From Mannheimia sp. USDA-ARS-USMARC-1261 (lineage in GTDB: Bacteria > Pseudomonadota > Gammaproteobacteria > Enterobacterales > Pasteurellaceae), in the NCBI RefSeq assembly GCF_000521605.1, contig NZ_CP006942.1:1860001-1924000 (forward strand): 64,000 nt of DNA. Direction: 5' to 3'. Every line of letters starts with the position of its first letter. The first letter of the stretch is position 1. The translations under genes and the position numbers were made by a program. The notes under the pieces are model-generated. The model ran no database searches. It was not told the DNA's origin and saw nothing but the letters and a program-made list of their open reading frames with translations. This document shows, piece after piece, positions 50,922-60,360 of this stretch.

Positions 50922-52079
50922 TTATTTCAAAATCTGTACCTCAAATTTTTTCGGTACAATAAACATCACCGGTACAACAAAAGCCGCCATTAACCAGAAG
51001 GTTAAACTTGGCGAATATTGATAGATCATTCCCGCTACAAAGGTAAATATCGCCATAAACGCACAGCTTGCCAAACCGAAATATAAGCCTTGCAACTTCG
51101 TAATATTTTCTGCCGATTGCATTGAAATATAACGAATCATTGCAATATGAGAAGCCCCAAAGGTAACTGAGTGTAACATTTGTGCAAAAATCATTAATAC
51201 AATATCTGTTGTACTCCCCATAATCCCCCAGCGGATAAAAGCAAATACCGCAGATAAAATCATCAAATGACTAATTTTCCACGACTTAAACAACTGTTTA
51301 GAGACTAAAAAGAACAAAATCTCCGATACCACCGCTAATCCCCAAAATAAACTGGTGATTTCCGTTGAAATGCCTGCATTTGACCAATGAATGGTGCTAT
51401 AGGTGTAATAAGTCGCGTGGGAAGCTGAAATTAACGATACCGCAATTAACATTCGTAAGGTGGTAGGTTCTTTTAATAAGGCTAAGTAAGTTACATTAGA
51501 GCCATTAGTTACCACATTCTTATCTTCAAAACCAACTGTTGGTCTAGCGAATTGCCCAATGCCAAACAAGACTAGAAAGCCAATAATAACCCAAACTACA
51601 ATATCTTCGCCTAGCTGCCCGATAAAATAGCCACCGCAAAGCGAACCAACCACAAATGCGATTGAGCCAAAAAGTCTGGCTTTACCATAATCCAAACCGA
51701 CTTGTCGTTGCCAAATGGAAGCTATACTATCTGCAATCGGCATCGCCCCTGAATTAAACATTTGAAACAGCATTAAGACAGGAAAGACCAACCAAATAGA
51801 ATCGCCAGAAAATGCCAGCACAACGGCAACTGCAATATTTAGCCACGTTAAGGTTCTTGCGGTTGGAATAAGCTGGTTTACCGCTTTTACTCGCTGCGAA
51901 GCCAGCATACTGCCGCCAAAGCGAAACAGGTAGCCTACAGCAGCCAGTAAGCCGATAATTTCAGTGGAATAGCCGTGATGCTTTAGCCAAACAGGTAAAA
52001 ATGGCAGTATTACGCCGTAGGCACAAAAGAAACCGAAATAGTTAAATGCCGCCCATTTAAACGGTGAAACCGCTATCAT
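50922..52079 (-). CDS. MFS transporter, HcaT-like (3-phenylpropionate permease family)
   Basis: 385-residue major facilitator protein with about 12 hydrophobic helices. Family-like wording: FNYFGFFCAYGVILPFLPVW, FQMFNSGAMPIADSIASIW, KARLFGSIAFVVGSLCGGYF, FGASHIAMIRYIS. The HcaT family in E. coli is linked to phenylpropionate, but no catabolic genes are nearby, so the substrate is unknown. Its start overlaps the proC stop by 4 bp, so it is coupled to proC. Confidence 0.85.
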   Translation of the reverse strand: MIAVSPFKWAAFNYFGFFCAYGVILPFLPVWLKHHGYSTEIIGLLAAVGYLFRFGGSMLASQRVKAVNQLIPTARTLTWLNIAVAVVLAFSGDSIWLVFPVLMLFQMFNSGAMPIADSIASIWQRQVGLDYGKARLFGSIAFVVGSLCGGYFIGQLGEDIVVWVIIGFLVLFGIGQFARPTVGFEDKNVVTNGSNVTYLALLKEPTTLRMLIAVSLISASHATYYTYSTIHWSNAGISTEITSLFWGLAVVSEILFFLVSKQLFKSWKISHLMILSAVFAFIRWGIMGSTTDIVLMIFAQMLHSVTFGASHIAMIRYISMQSAENITKLQGLYFGLASCAFMAIFTFVAGMIYQYSPSLTFWLMAAFVVPVMFIVPKKFEVQILK

Positions 52080-52894
52080 AATGACTTCTCCATTTCCTCA
52101 GCACGGTAAATTGCCGCCCACATTGCTTTATCTACCGTATCGGCAAGATTGGCTTGCTCAAATACCTCAAGGGCTTTAGCCGTTGTGCCACCTTTGGACG
52201 TTACATTTTCTCGTAAGGTTGAAAGGGGAACTGTTGGATTTGCCTCTACTAATTTTGCCGCTCCAAGTGCGGCAGATTGCACAAGCAATCTTGCATCTTG
52301 CTCGCTAAAACCCATTTGCATTGCACTTTGTTGCATTACTTCCATAAAACGGAAAAAATAAGCAGGACTTGAGCCGGTAATGGCAATAATGTGGTTGATT
52401 TTGTCCTCAGTTTCCACCCAATAACATTTCCCTACCGCACTCATTAAGTTCTCAGAAAATTCACAAGCGGTCGAATTTACCGATTTTTTTGCAAATAGCC
52501 CCGTCATTCCTTCACCAATCAATGAAGGCGTATTCGGCATTGTGCGGATAATATTTTTCGCTGTTGGAAGCAACTCTTCCAAGCGTTTTACCGAAATTCC
52601 TGCGGCAACAGAAATGACCCATTTATTTGAAAAATCGATGTCCGCAAATTCTGCACAAACCTCTGCCATCACCTGAGGTTTAACCGCTAACACCACCACT
52701 TCCGCTTGTTCTACCGCTTCACGATTTGCAAAATGTGTGGAAATTCCGACCGCTTGTAATGCCTCTCTCCGAGCAATATTGCTTTTATTACACGCAATGA
52801 TTTGAGAAGCGTGATAACCGCTTCTCAATAAACCTTGAATAATGGCGAATGCCATATTGCCCGTGCCGATAAAGGCAAGTTTTTTACTGTTCAT
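52076..52894 (-). CDS. proC: Pyrroline-5-carboxylate reductase
   Basis: 272-residue NAD(P)H enzyme, last step of proline synthesis. N-terminal Rossmann motif AFIGTGNMAFAIIQGLL. Family motifs ISVAAGISVKRLEELL, IRTMPNTPSLIGEGMTG and the C-terminal signature LRENVTSKGGTTAKALEVF (proline-site). ATG at 52894 was used; a TTG six bases upstream is in frame. Followed by, and overlapping with, the MFS transporter gene. Confidence 0.96.
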   Translation of the reverse strand: MNSKKLAFIGTGNMAFAIIQGLLRSGYHASQIIACNKSNIARREALQAVGISTHFANREAVEQAEVVVLAVKPQVMAEVCAEFADIDFSNKWVISVAAGISVKRLEELLPTAKNIIRTMPNTPSLIGEGMTGLFAKKSVNSTACEFSENLMSAVGKCYWVETEDKINHIIAITGSSPAYFFRFMEVMQQSAMQMGFSEQDARLLVQSAALGAAKLVEANPTVPLSTLRENVTSKGGTTAKALEVFEQANLADTVDKAMWAAIYRAEEMEKSL

Positions 52895-52981
52895 TTGCAA
52901 ATTCTCTACTGTGTTGGGGTTGGCTCTGTTAAAATACCTTATTCTACACCTTAAAAGATTTCTCTAAAAGGACAGGCAAAA

Positions 52982-53890
52982 ATGGTTTTCTTCAAAAATG
53001 TGATGATTTATAAATTAACCGGCGAGCTTTCGCTTGATAGCAAAAGCCTAGAAGATTTATTACAAGAAACAAAATTCACGCCTTGTACTCAATTTGATAT
53101 GAGTAAATTCGGCTGGTCTAGTCCACTAAAAGGGTCTGATTTACTTCATTTTTCACAAGGTAATCAATTTTTGCTGGTTTCACACAAAGAGGATAAATTA
53201 CTGCCTGCCAATGTAGTCAAAGCAGAAACCGAGCAACGCATTGCAGAATTGGAAGAAAAAGAGGCTCGTAAACTCAAAAAAACCGAAAAGCAGGCAGTGA
53301 AAGATCAGGTGGTGTCTAATCTTTTACCTCGAGCCTTTAGCAAGCATCAATTTACCGCTCTTTGGTTAGATTTAGATAATCAATTGGTTTATGTTGATGC
53401 TGCTTCAAGTAAGAGAGCAGAAGATACCCTTGCATTACTGCGTAAAACGCTTGGCTCATTACCTGTTGTGCCAATTTCGTTTACGCTTTCGCCATCAGAA
53501 GTGATGACAAACTGGATTGCAAAAGGGCATACACCAAGTTGGCTAACTTTATTAGAAGAAGCCGAGCTGAAATCCTTTGATACCGACAGCGTTATCCGCT
53601 GCAAACGCCAAGATTTGGAAACAGAAGAAATCGCCCAGCACTTACAAGCGGGTAAATTTATCACAAAACTTGCAATTGAGTGGGAAGCCCATTTCTCTTG
53701 TGTTCTCAATGAAGATGCCACGCTTTCTCGCCTTAAATTTGCTGATGAAGTGCGTGAGAAAAACGATGATATTCTAAAAGAAGATATCGCCCAACGTTTT
53801 GATGCCGATTTCTTGCTGATGACGGAAGAATTAAAAACCTTTACCGCTAAAATAATTGAAGAATTTGGTGGGCTTAAAGCCAGAATTTAG
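52982..53890 (+). CDS. rdgC: Recombination-associated protein RdgC
   Basis: 302-residue ring-forming double-strand-DNA-binding protein that can inhibit RecA. It begins MVFFKNVMIYKLTGELSLDS, with FTPCTQFDMSKFGWSSPLKG and LPANVVKAETEQRIAELEEK, matching E. coli RdgC. It is divergent from proC. RBS AAAAGGAC precedes the ATG. It is followed 21 bp later by yqaB. Confidence 0.95.
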   Translation: MVFFKNVMIYKLTGELSLDSKSLEDLLQETKFTPCTQFDMSKFGWSSPLKGSDLLHFSQGNQFLLVSHKEDKLLPANVVKAETEQRIAELEEKEARKLKKTEKQAVKDQVVSNLLPRAFSKHQFTALWLDLDNQLVYVDAASSKRAEDTLALLRKTLGSLPVVPISFTLSPSEVMTNWIAKGHTPSWLTLLEEAELKSFDTDSVIRCKRQDLETEEIAQHLQAGKFITKLAIEWEAHFSCVLNEDATLSRLKFADEVREKNDDILKEDIAQRFDADFLLMTEELKTFTAKIIEEFGGLKARI

Positions 53891-53911
53891 GACCAAAATT
53901 TAGGAAAAGCA

Positions 53912-54517
53912 ATGTTAGATCAAACTATTATTGACCAATACGATGCCCTTATTTTTGATATGGACGGCACATTAATTGACACTATGCCAAGCCACGCCAA
54001 AGCGTGGGAAAAAGTAGGCGAGCTGTTGGGCTATCCTTTAACTTCAGAGGCAATGTTTGAACTCAGCGGCTCAACTACCTTTGTGATTGCCCGTGAAACA
54101 ATGAAGCGAGCTAATATGCCGGAGCATTATTTTGATGAAGTGGTTAAATTAAAACGCCAATTTGGTATGGAATTAATTCCTGAAAATGCAACATTACTGC
54201 CCGCTTTCGAGATAGTGAAAGCCAATCTCGGTAAAAAACCAATGGCAATCGGTACAGGTTCGCACCGTGCAATGGTGGAATTATTAGACGAAAAATTTAA
54301 CCTACGTCAATATGTTTCGGTTATTGTAGATTCTGATGATGTAAGCAACCATAAGCCAGATCCTGAAACATTTTTAAAATGTGCTGAAAAACTGGGTGTG
54401 CCTGCTCATCGTTGTTTGATATTTGAAGATGCCGATTTAGGCGTGCAAGCCGCTCTTAGCGGTGGAATGGACGTGTTCGATGTGCGAACCCATACATTAA
54501 CCCACGCAACTCGTTAA
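53912..54517 (+). CDS. yqaB: HAD phosphatase, YqaB-like (fructose-1-phosphate/6-phosphogluconate phosphatase)
   Basis: 201-residue HAD hydrolase. Motif I is IFDMDGTLIDTMPSH; cap region AWEKVGELLGYPL; motif II in GTGSHRAMVELL; motif III HKPDPETFLKCAEKLG; motif IV FEDADLGVQAAL. Wording is nearest the YqaB/GS1-type beta-phosphoglucomutase-like subgroup. Adjacent membrane-protein gene follows after 11 bp, the same order as I recall for H. influenzae HI0488-HI0489. Confidence 0.88.
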   Translation: MLDQTIIDQYDALIFDMDGTLIDTMPSHAKAWEKVGELLGYPLTSEAMFELSGSTTFVIARETMKRANMPEHYFDEVVKLKRQFGMELIPENATLLPAFEIVKANLGKKPMAIGTGSHRAMVELLDEKFNLRQYVSVIVDSDDVSNHKPDPETFLKCAEKLGVPAHRCLIFEDADLGVQAALSGGMDVFDVRTHTLTHATR

Positions 54518-54528
54518 TAAAGGTCGTT

Positions 54529-55326
54529 ATGAAAACAGAGTGGATTAAAAATCTCGTACAAAAATTAATCGCAATTTCAAAAGCGGTGGAAAACTATTTT
54601 ACAAGCGGTTCATTTGGGGTGAAATTTTACCCTTTTCTGATGCATCCTTGCTTTCGCAAAAGCTGTGCATTTCTAGTATCTATCATTGCGATTGTTTCTA
54701 GTTTCAGTGGTGTTTTTTACCTACTGGCAGAACATTTCACAATTTTATTCAGTGAAAGATCGCTTACTACCTATTTCCACCACAGCACCTTAGAATTGCT
54801 TGTGCCTGTTGGCACAATGCTTGATGGAAAAATCACCGAACTCTCTCCCCTCTCCATCGTAATGCGTACGATGTTTGTGATACAAGCGATCGTTTTTTTC
54901 TTTATTTATGCAATCGGCATTACCCACATTACCCACAATAAACTGCGTGTTATCGGCTTAGTTTTAGCACTCGGTTTTGCAATTGGTTGCTCGTTAATTT
55001 CGGGTATTCAACCGACAAGCCAGGGGGAATTTGGTATTTACAATCTAGGGGCAAGCATCACTTTTTTAATTGGTAACTTAACTTTGATTATCGCAGGGCT
55101 AGATATTTACCACCCAACAATGCGTTTTTTCAAACGTTTTAGCATTACGGCAGGCATTATCGGGGCAGTTTGTATTTTAATTACAATGTTCTTACCGACG
55201 ATTTTCAGTCCATTAATTGAGCGAGCAGGCATTTACACTATTATGATGTGGGAAATTTTAGCCGGTTTTGCCATTATTAAACGGTTAAGAAAAATTCCGT
55301 CATTAACTCGCCCTATAGAAACATAA
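54529..55326 (+). CDS. Predicted integral membrane protein (DUF998-like)
   Basis: 265 residues with about six to seven hydrophobic segments (for example SCAFLVSIIAIVSSFSGVFY, MFVIQAIVFFFIYAIGITHI, FSITAGIIGAVCILITMFL). GIQPTSQGEFGIYNLGASI between helices and the C-terminal GIYTIMMWEILAGFAI are like DUF998 membrane proteins. Function is not known. It sits between yqaB and argE on the same strand, with gaps of 11 and 23 bp, so a shared operon is likely. Confidence 0.7.
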   Translation: MKTEWIKNLVQKLIAISKAVENYFTSGSFGVKFYPFLMHPCFRKSCAFLVSIIAIVSSFSGVFYLLAEHFTILFSERSLTTYFHHSTLELLVPVGTMLDGKITELSPLSIVMRTMFVIQAIVFFFIYAIGITHITHNKLRVIGLVLALGFAIGCSLISGIQPTSQGEFGIYNLGASITFLIGNLTLIIAGLDIYHPTMRFFKRFSITAGIIGAVCILITMFLPTIFSPLIERAGIYTIMMWEILAGFAIIKRLRKIPSLTRPIET

Positions 55327-55349
55327 AATAAGATACAACAGGATAAACT

Positions 55350-56495
55350 ATGAAACACAACATTCCGTTTATTAACCGCTATGCACAACTTATTGAGCTA
55401 CCCACGATTTCAAGCCTAGTGGCAGAAAATGATTTATCAAACCGTGCATTGATTGAATTACTCGCCACTTGGCTTGCCGATTTTGGCTTTAAAACCGACA
55501 TTTTAGCGGTTGAAGGCAGCCGTAATAAATACAACTTACTTGCAACCTATGGCGAGGGCGAAGGTGGATTATTACTGGCAGGACATACCGACACCGTGCC
55601 GTTTGATGATGGCAAATGGACATTTAACCCCTTCAAACTAACCGAAAAAGAGGGGAAATTATACGGCTTAGGCACAGCGGATATGAAAGGCTTTTTTGCT
55701 TTTGTAGTGGAGGTAGTCAGCCAAATTGACTTATCGCAAATCAAAAAGCCGATCCGCATTTTAGCCACTGCGGATGAAGAAACCACGATGCTTGGGGCAA
55801 AAACCTTCGCACAGCACACCCACATTCGCCCAGATTGTGCCATTATCGGCGAGCCGACCTCACTTAAGCCAATTCGAGCCCATAAAGGACATATGGGGGA
55901 ATCAGTCAGAATCACAGGTAAAAGCGGGCACTCAAGCGACCCAAGTAAAGGGATTAATGCAATTGAATTGATGCACGAATCTATCGGCTACTTAATGAAA
56001 ATGCGTGATGACCTGAAAGAGAAATATCATAATCCGCTTTTCCAAGTTACTCACCCGACAATGAACTTCGGTAACATTCGTGGTGGCGATGCGATTAACC
56101 GCATTTGTGCTTGCTGTGAATTACAGTTTGATATGCGACCATTGCCAAATATGCCGTTAGCCGATTTATACGCAATGGTTGATGAATACTTAAAACCTAT
56201 GCTTGAACAATATGGCGATTTAATTGACATCCGCCCGATACACGACGGCATTCCGGGCTATGAATGCGAACACTCCGCCCAAATCGTACAAGTGGTTGAA
56301 AAATTATTAGGTGAAAAATGTGATGCAGTAAACTACTGCACCGAAGCCCCATTTATTCAGCAACTCTGCCCTACACTCGTGCTAGGACCTGGCTCAATTG
56401 AGCAAGCTCACCAGCCTAATGAATTTTTAGAAATGAAATATATTGAGCCGACGAAAGAACTATTAACCAAGTTGATTTATCATTTCTGTCGATAG
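55350..56495 (+). CDS. argE: Acetylornithine deacetylase ArgE
   Basis: 381-residue M20 metallopeptidase-family deacetylase of arginine synthesis. Zinc ligands: [16 protein letters not shown], the bridging Asp in [11 protein letters not shown], catalytic/bridging glutamates in [11 protein letters not shown], and [15 protein letters not shown]. The dimerisation domain contains [17 protein letters not shown]. Ends with [15 protein letters not shown] carrying the C-terminal His ligand. Last gene of the rdgC-yqaB-membrane protein-argE run; a decayed IS region follows. Confidence 0.95.
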   Translation: MKHNIPFINRYAQLIELPTISSLVAENDLSNRALIELLATWLADFGFKTDILAVEGSRNKYNLLATYGEGEGGLLLAGHTDTVPFDDGKWTFNPFKLTEKEGKLYGLGTADMKGFFAFVVEVVSQIDLSQIKKPIRILATADEETTMLGAKTFAQHTHIRPDCAIIGEPTSLKPIRAHKGHMGESVRITGKSGHSSDPSKGINAIELMHESIGYLMKMRDDLKEKYHNPLFQVTHPTMNFGNIRGGDAINRICACCELQFDMRPLPNMPLADLYAMVDEYLKPMLEQYGDLIDIRPIHDGIPGYECEHSAQIVQVVEKLLGEKCDAVNYCTEAPFIQQLCPTLVLGPGSIEQAHQPNEFLEMKYIEPTKELLTKLIYHFCR

Positions 56496-56904
56496 AATTA
56501 GAAACATTAATGATGTAGATACTGCCTCCCAACCTCAAAGTCAAATTGTTTTTGCATTACGCTAAAACTATCCGTGATTGGTAAACAGACTGGTTCTTTA
56601 ATACCTCAAAGCAGATATGTACTAAGCATCTCATTGCCGTACCGACCGCTTGCATTTTGGTTTTACCTTTGGCAAGTAATCGGTCGTAATGGGCTTCAAT
56701 ATCAGGGTTACAGCATTTGGCAACAACGGCAGGTAAAAAGAGCAATGCTCTTAGCCGTGTGGTGAGCCCCTCTTACTCAACGTGGTTTTGCCTTGCATAA
56801 GCCATGATTTTATCTCTTTGGGAATTAATCCTAAAAAGGCAGCCATATGATCTGCCCCCCAAAAGTTGGACTAAATAACCAACTGATAAGGTGCAGATTT
56901 TTTT

Positions 56905-57413
56905 ATGACTAAATACAACCAATCTTTCAAACAACAAGTGATCGAATTTTATCTTCAAAACGGGAAAAATCGATCACTCACTCGTCAGCATTTTCAGCTT
57001 GCCAAAACAACATTAGAGCGTTGGATTAACCAATATAATCATAATGGAAACAATGGGTTAGCTGTTTTAGGTAAAAAGCGGATTTACTCACCCGAATTTA
57101 AATTATCCGTTGTACAAGCGGTCAAAAACGGACAATTTTCTGCAAGAAACGCTTGTTTTCATTTTGGGATTGCCAATTCAGGTATCATCAGTCAATGGTT
57201 GCAAGCCTTGATAAACAGGGTATAAACGGCTTATTACCCAAACCCAAAGGTCGTCCGACAATGAAACCGAAATACCCGAAAATGCCACCGCCACCCCAAA
57301 CCGAAGAAGAACGCTTGCGTTATCGCATTTTAGAATTGGAAGCGGAGGTAGCTTTACTAAAAAAGTTGCAGGAGTACAACCAACAAAAAATGCGGAAAAG
57401 GCAAATCTCGTAA
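56905..57413 (+). pseudogene. OrfA of the IS3-type element, one-base frameshift
   Basis: Two helix-turn-helix segments: FKQQVIEFYLQNGKNRSLTR and FKLSVVQAVKNGQFSARNAC, followed by WLQAL. One base is lost near 57210, after which the frame shifts and resumes as DKQGINGLLPKPKGRPT. A leucine-zipper-like end follows (LRYRILELEAEVALLKKLQE), as in IS150 OrfA. ATG 56905 is 57 bp inside the left end. The expected OrfA-OrfB programmed slippage overlap is lost. Confidence 0.8.
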
Positions 57414-57445
57414 AGGCATTACAATACCGCTCGTATCAATGGTAA

Positions 57446-57976
57446 GTGGGTAAGATTGCGGATAATCTGTTGGGACGAAATTTCCAAACCACCAAGCCCA
57501 ATGAGAAATGGGTTACTGATATCACGGAATTTAAATGTGCAGAAGGCAAGCTCTATTTATCGCCAATCAAGGATTTGTTCAATGGTGAAATTATCGCCTA
57601 TGATTTAGCAGAAAGCCCTCATTTTGAGCAGATTAGCCGAATGATGACGCAGGCGATAGCAAAGCTTAACGGTGCAAAACCGATACTGCATTCTGACCAA
57701 GGTCGGCAATATCAGATGGCAAGTTTTAGGGAAATTTGTCGAAAAAACGGCATTAGGCAAAGTATGTCAAGAAAAGGAAACTGCTTGGATAATGGGGCAA
57801 TGGAAAGTTTTTTTGGACGTTTGAAAACAGAATGCTATTTTGGCAAGCGATTTGAAACCTTTGCCGAACTGAAGAAAGCTATTCACGATTACATTCATTA
57901 CTACAACAATGAGCATATTCAAGTGAAACTAAAAGGACTCAGCCCTGTGGAATACAGAACTCAGTCCTTGAATTAA
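57446..57976 (+). pseudogene. OrfB remnant of the IS3-type element (integrase core kept)
   Basis: 176 residues. The DDE core is present: D25 in KWVTDITEF, D84 in LHSDQGRQY and E120 in GNCLDNGAMESFFGRLK, with 35 residues between the second Asp and Glu. About 95-100 N-terminal residues usual for IS150 OrfB (the HTH_21 part) are missing. Upstream frame ANLVKALQ jumps to YRSYQW, then a stop, where relatives read YRSYKGEVGKIADNL. This points to an internal deletion followed by a point change. Confidence 0.75.
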
Positions 57977-58845
57977 ATGAGTCTAACTTTTTGGGGACAG
58001 ATCACATATCGGCGGCTTTTTGGAAACGTTTGCTGTAGTAAACCACAAGCACTTGATTGGCAATCACTTCGCCAACACCGGATATGCTTTTAAGTAATGT
58101 CTTGCCATTTTTGAGGTCCGGATTACCATCAATACTCTGTGATAAAGCTTGAATAGCCGATTGCAACGCCGTGCGAATGGCATAAATAGATTGCAATACC
58201 TCACATTACCCGATAACACCTGTTCCAAGCGGTTATTTTCTCGTAATAAATCGCCTTTTGAAGCTTCAAGCCAAGCGAGCTTCGCTTTGAGTTGATGAAT
58301 TGTCAAGGGTTCAGGCTGTCAACTGTTTAAGGGAAGTTTCTGCCCCGAACAAGGCTAATGATTTACTGTCGCCCTGGTCGTTTTTATGCATGAAGCCTTT
58401 ATATTCAGCAAATTTAGGAAAACAGGCAGGGTTGATTAAATTGACGATGAACTTATTTGTCGTGTAAAAAGTAAACCAATGCTTCGTAGTACACGCCGGT
58501 CGGTTCAAGCGTAATATAGTCATCGCTAATATTTTTCTTTATCCAATCAAGGAGTTGGGAAAAGCCTTTCGGGTTATTTTCCAACACTTTTATTTTTACT
58601 GTTTGACGGGCTTTATCTTTGAGATAAGCGACGTCAAATTTATGTTTAGCAATATCAATACTGATAAAATGGTGTGCATTCATTGTATTTGTCCTTGTCG
58701 ATGCAGTGTCTCATCTGAGCTGACGGCACTATGTAAGATTGTCGAATGAAACTCAGGATAAGTTAATCTATAGCACAGTGTCTAGCACTTTGGAGCAAAT
58801 CTATCTCTTACCATGAGACTTATATTTTACTTGGTATTGGGAGAT

Positions 58846-58874
58846 ACAAGGGGCTAGTTGAAATTTAGCCCCTA
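58846..58874. repeat. GGGGCAAATT-type palindromic repeat, copy near rraB
   Basis: CAAGGGGCTAGTTG facing AAATTTAGCCCCTAC. Lies 10 bp past the rraB stop on the minus strand, thus a possible terminator. Confidence 0.65.
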
Positions 58875-58884
58875 CATTTTGCTA

Positions 58885-59316
58885 TTAATGACACGCCTCT
58901 TCATCAAAATCATCATCTTCATCGAAGAACTCGCCATCATCGCCGTACTCATCGTCATCGGCATTTGGGTCTTCAAAATACGTTCCCCAGCCTTCATATT
59001 CAGCACCCGCTTTTTCAATTAAAGGCAGTAATTCTTTCTGTTGTGCCGTAATGAGTTCCGCGTTTAAGTTAATTTCACTCACAATATCACACACAAAAAT
59101 GACTTTTCCATTTTCTTCTTCTACTTCCTCCGCTTCGGAAATTTCATAGCCAAGTTTATAAGCATCAACCACTAGTTTCTCTAATTTATCAAAATCACGG
59201 TGTGCGACGTGATGCTCAATAATGTAAAGTGCATCAGGATCTGAACCGTCTTTTAATAAATTCTCAATAATTTCATCGGTTTCAGAACGTAATTCTTCTA
59301 AGTTGTACATATTCAA
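58885..59316 (-). CDS. rraB: Ribonuclease E inhibitor RraB
   Basis: 143 residues (E. coli 138). It begins [20 protein letters not shown] and has the family block [26 protein letters not shown]-type sequence and [20 protein letters not shown]. The C-terminal tail is very acidic ([16 protein letters not shown]). It regulates RNase E activity by binding its degradosome part. It ends an operon-like run engB-rraB on the minus strand, 8 bp after engB. Confidence 0.94.
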   Translation of the reverse strand: MNMYNLEELRSETDEIIENLLKDGSDPDALYIIEHHVAHRDFDKLEKLVVDAYKLGYEISEAEEVEEENGKVIFVCDIVSEINLNAELITAQQKELLPLIEKAGAEYEGWGTYFEDPNADDDEYGDDGEFFDEDDDFDEEACH

Positions 59317-59324
59317 TTCCTCAT

Positions 59325-59936
59325 TTATTCTTCAGTTAATATGGGAGCAAACCAGCTATCTAATTTAGCTGAGAGCTTATCCACGCCAATTTTATTTAAT
59401 GCCGAGTAAGCCTCAACTTGGATATCGCCTTGAAAAGGCAAAATTGCCTCTCGCACCATTTTCACTTGTTTAGAGCGAGCGGATTGACTTAATTTATCCG
59501 CTTTGGTCAATAGTAATAAAACGGGTAAATCTGCTGAAACTGCCCATTCGATCATCTGTTGGTCAAGATCTTTTAATGGGTGGCGAATATCCATTAAAAT
59601 TACTACACCACCTAAGCATTCTCGTTTTTGTAAGTATTCACCCAATGCCTTTTGCCATTGAATTTTCATTTGTTCTGGAACAGCTGCATAACCGTAGCCC
59701 GGTAAATCCACCAATTTGCAGTTTGGCTCAACTTCAAATAAGTTAATCAACTGAGTTCGACCAGGTGTTTTAGAAGTTCTCGCTAAACTTTTTTGATTTG
59801 TTAGAGCATTTAATGCCGTCGATTTACCGGCATTTGATCGCCCTGCAAAGGCAATTTCCACGCCAATGTCTTCAGGTAAATGGCGAATATCCGGTGCAGA
59901 AGTTAAAAAATGGGTTTTGTGATAATTTAATTTCAT
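59325..59936 (-). CDS. engB: Ribosome biogenesis GTPase EngB (YihA/YsxC)
   Basis: 203-residue GTPase needed for large-subunit assembly. G1 is [10 protein letters not shown]3 in [12 protein letters not shown]4 TKADKL, and G5 YSALNKIG. N-terminal [20 protein letters not shown] is usual for the family. It is 1 bp after the DUF805 gene, in tight linkage, and 8 bp before rraB. Confidence 0.96.
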   Translation of the reverse strand: MKLNYHKTHFLTSAPDIRHLPEDIGVEIAFAGRSNAGKSTALNALTNQKSLARTSKTPGRTQLINLFEVEPNCKLVDLPGYGYAAVPEQMKIQWQKALGEYLQKRECLGGVVILMDIRHPLKDLDQQMIEWAVSADLPVLLLLTKADKLSQSARSKQVKMVREAILPFQGDIQVEAYSALNKIGVDKLSAKLDSWFAPILTEE

Positions 59937-59937
59937 T

Positions 59938-60357
59938 TTATTCTCTTAATTTAAACGATAAGCCTCGCTCACCGTATTGGTTTGGATTTGAGTTTCCTTT
60001 AAAAATACCCCATTCTAAGAAGAGGATCATTGCAATAAATGCAGGCATCACATTGCCAAGTAATACTTTCATTATGCCTTGAGTATAGGCTGATGCTAGG
60101 TAGCAAATAATCGGCACTAATACCATTAAAAGGGCTTTACCTGAGCGGTCTCTATCGTGCAAACGTTTCACAATAATCGAAGATAGGCTAAATACTGAAA
60201 TCCATAGAGGTAAAAAACTTAAAAAAGTTAAATTAGTTAAATCTGTCATAAAAACAGCAACTATCAACAAGAAAATGAAGTTAATCAAAAAACCTATCCA
60301 AAATCCTTGCCTGTTTAATCTACCTTTAAAGCCAAAAAGTGCATTATACCAAATCAT
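59938..60357 (-). CDS. DUF805 family membrane protein
   Basis: 139 residues with four hydrophobic segments. Family signatures: [20 protein letters not shown] near the start, [20 protein letters not shown] in the middle, and [15 protein letters not shown] at the end (G-x-N-x-YG). No function is established for DUF805. It follows the ZIP transporter gene by 3 bp and precedes engB by 1 bp, in an operon. Confidence 0.85.
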   Translation of the reverse strand: MIWYNALFGFKGRLNRQGFWIGFLINFIFLLIVAVFMTDLTNLTFLSFLPLWISVFSLSSIIVKRLHDRDRSGKALLMVLVPIICYLASAYTQGIMKVLLGNVMPAFIAMILFLEWGIFKGNSNPNQYGERGLSFKLRE

Positions 60358-60360
60358 ATC

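Larger units (their letters stand above)
56848..58004 (+). mobile_element. IS3-family (IS150-like) element, internally deleted
   Basis: 1157 bp. Terminal inverted repeats: left TGATCTGCCCCCCAAAAGTT, right (reverse complement) TGATCTGTCCCCAAAAAGTT; 22 of 25 positions match over the full arms. The 4-bp target duplication CATA flanks it (56844-56847 and 58005-58008). Removing the element and one copy restores the IS110 transposase reading frame. Inside are a frameshifted OrfA and an OrfB missing its N-terminal part, so it should not move by itself. Confidence 0.88.
56557..58683 (-). pseudogene. IS110-family (DEDD) transposase, frameshifted and interrupted
   Basis: The N-terminal part (58683 downwards) begins MNAHHFISIDIAKHKFDVAY, with TLEPTGVYYEALVYF: an IS110-family DEDD transposase (COG3547-like). 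It then breaks into several frames (58453-58683, 58311-58523, 58064-58306, 58002-58196). The C-terminal part, ISGVGEVIANQVLVVYYSKR then FQKAADM, stops at the IS3-type insertion at 58008. It resumes at 56844 as AAFLGLIPKEIKS, needs one more frame change near 56768, and ends RLLAKGKTKMQAVGTAMR onward at 56557. Not functional. Joining across the insertion restores the sequence KRFQKAADMAAFLGL exactly. Confidence 0.85.
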
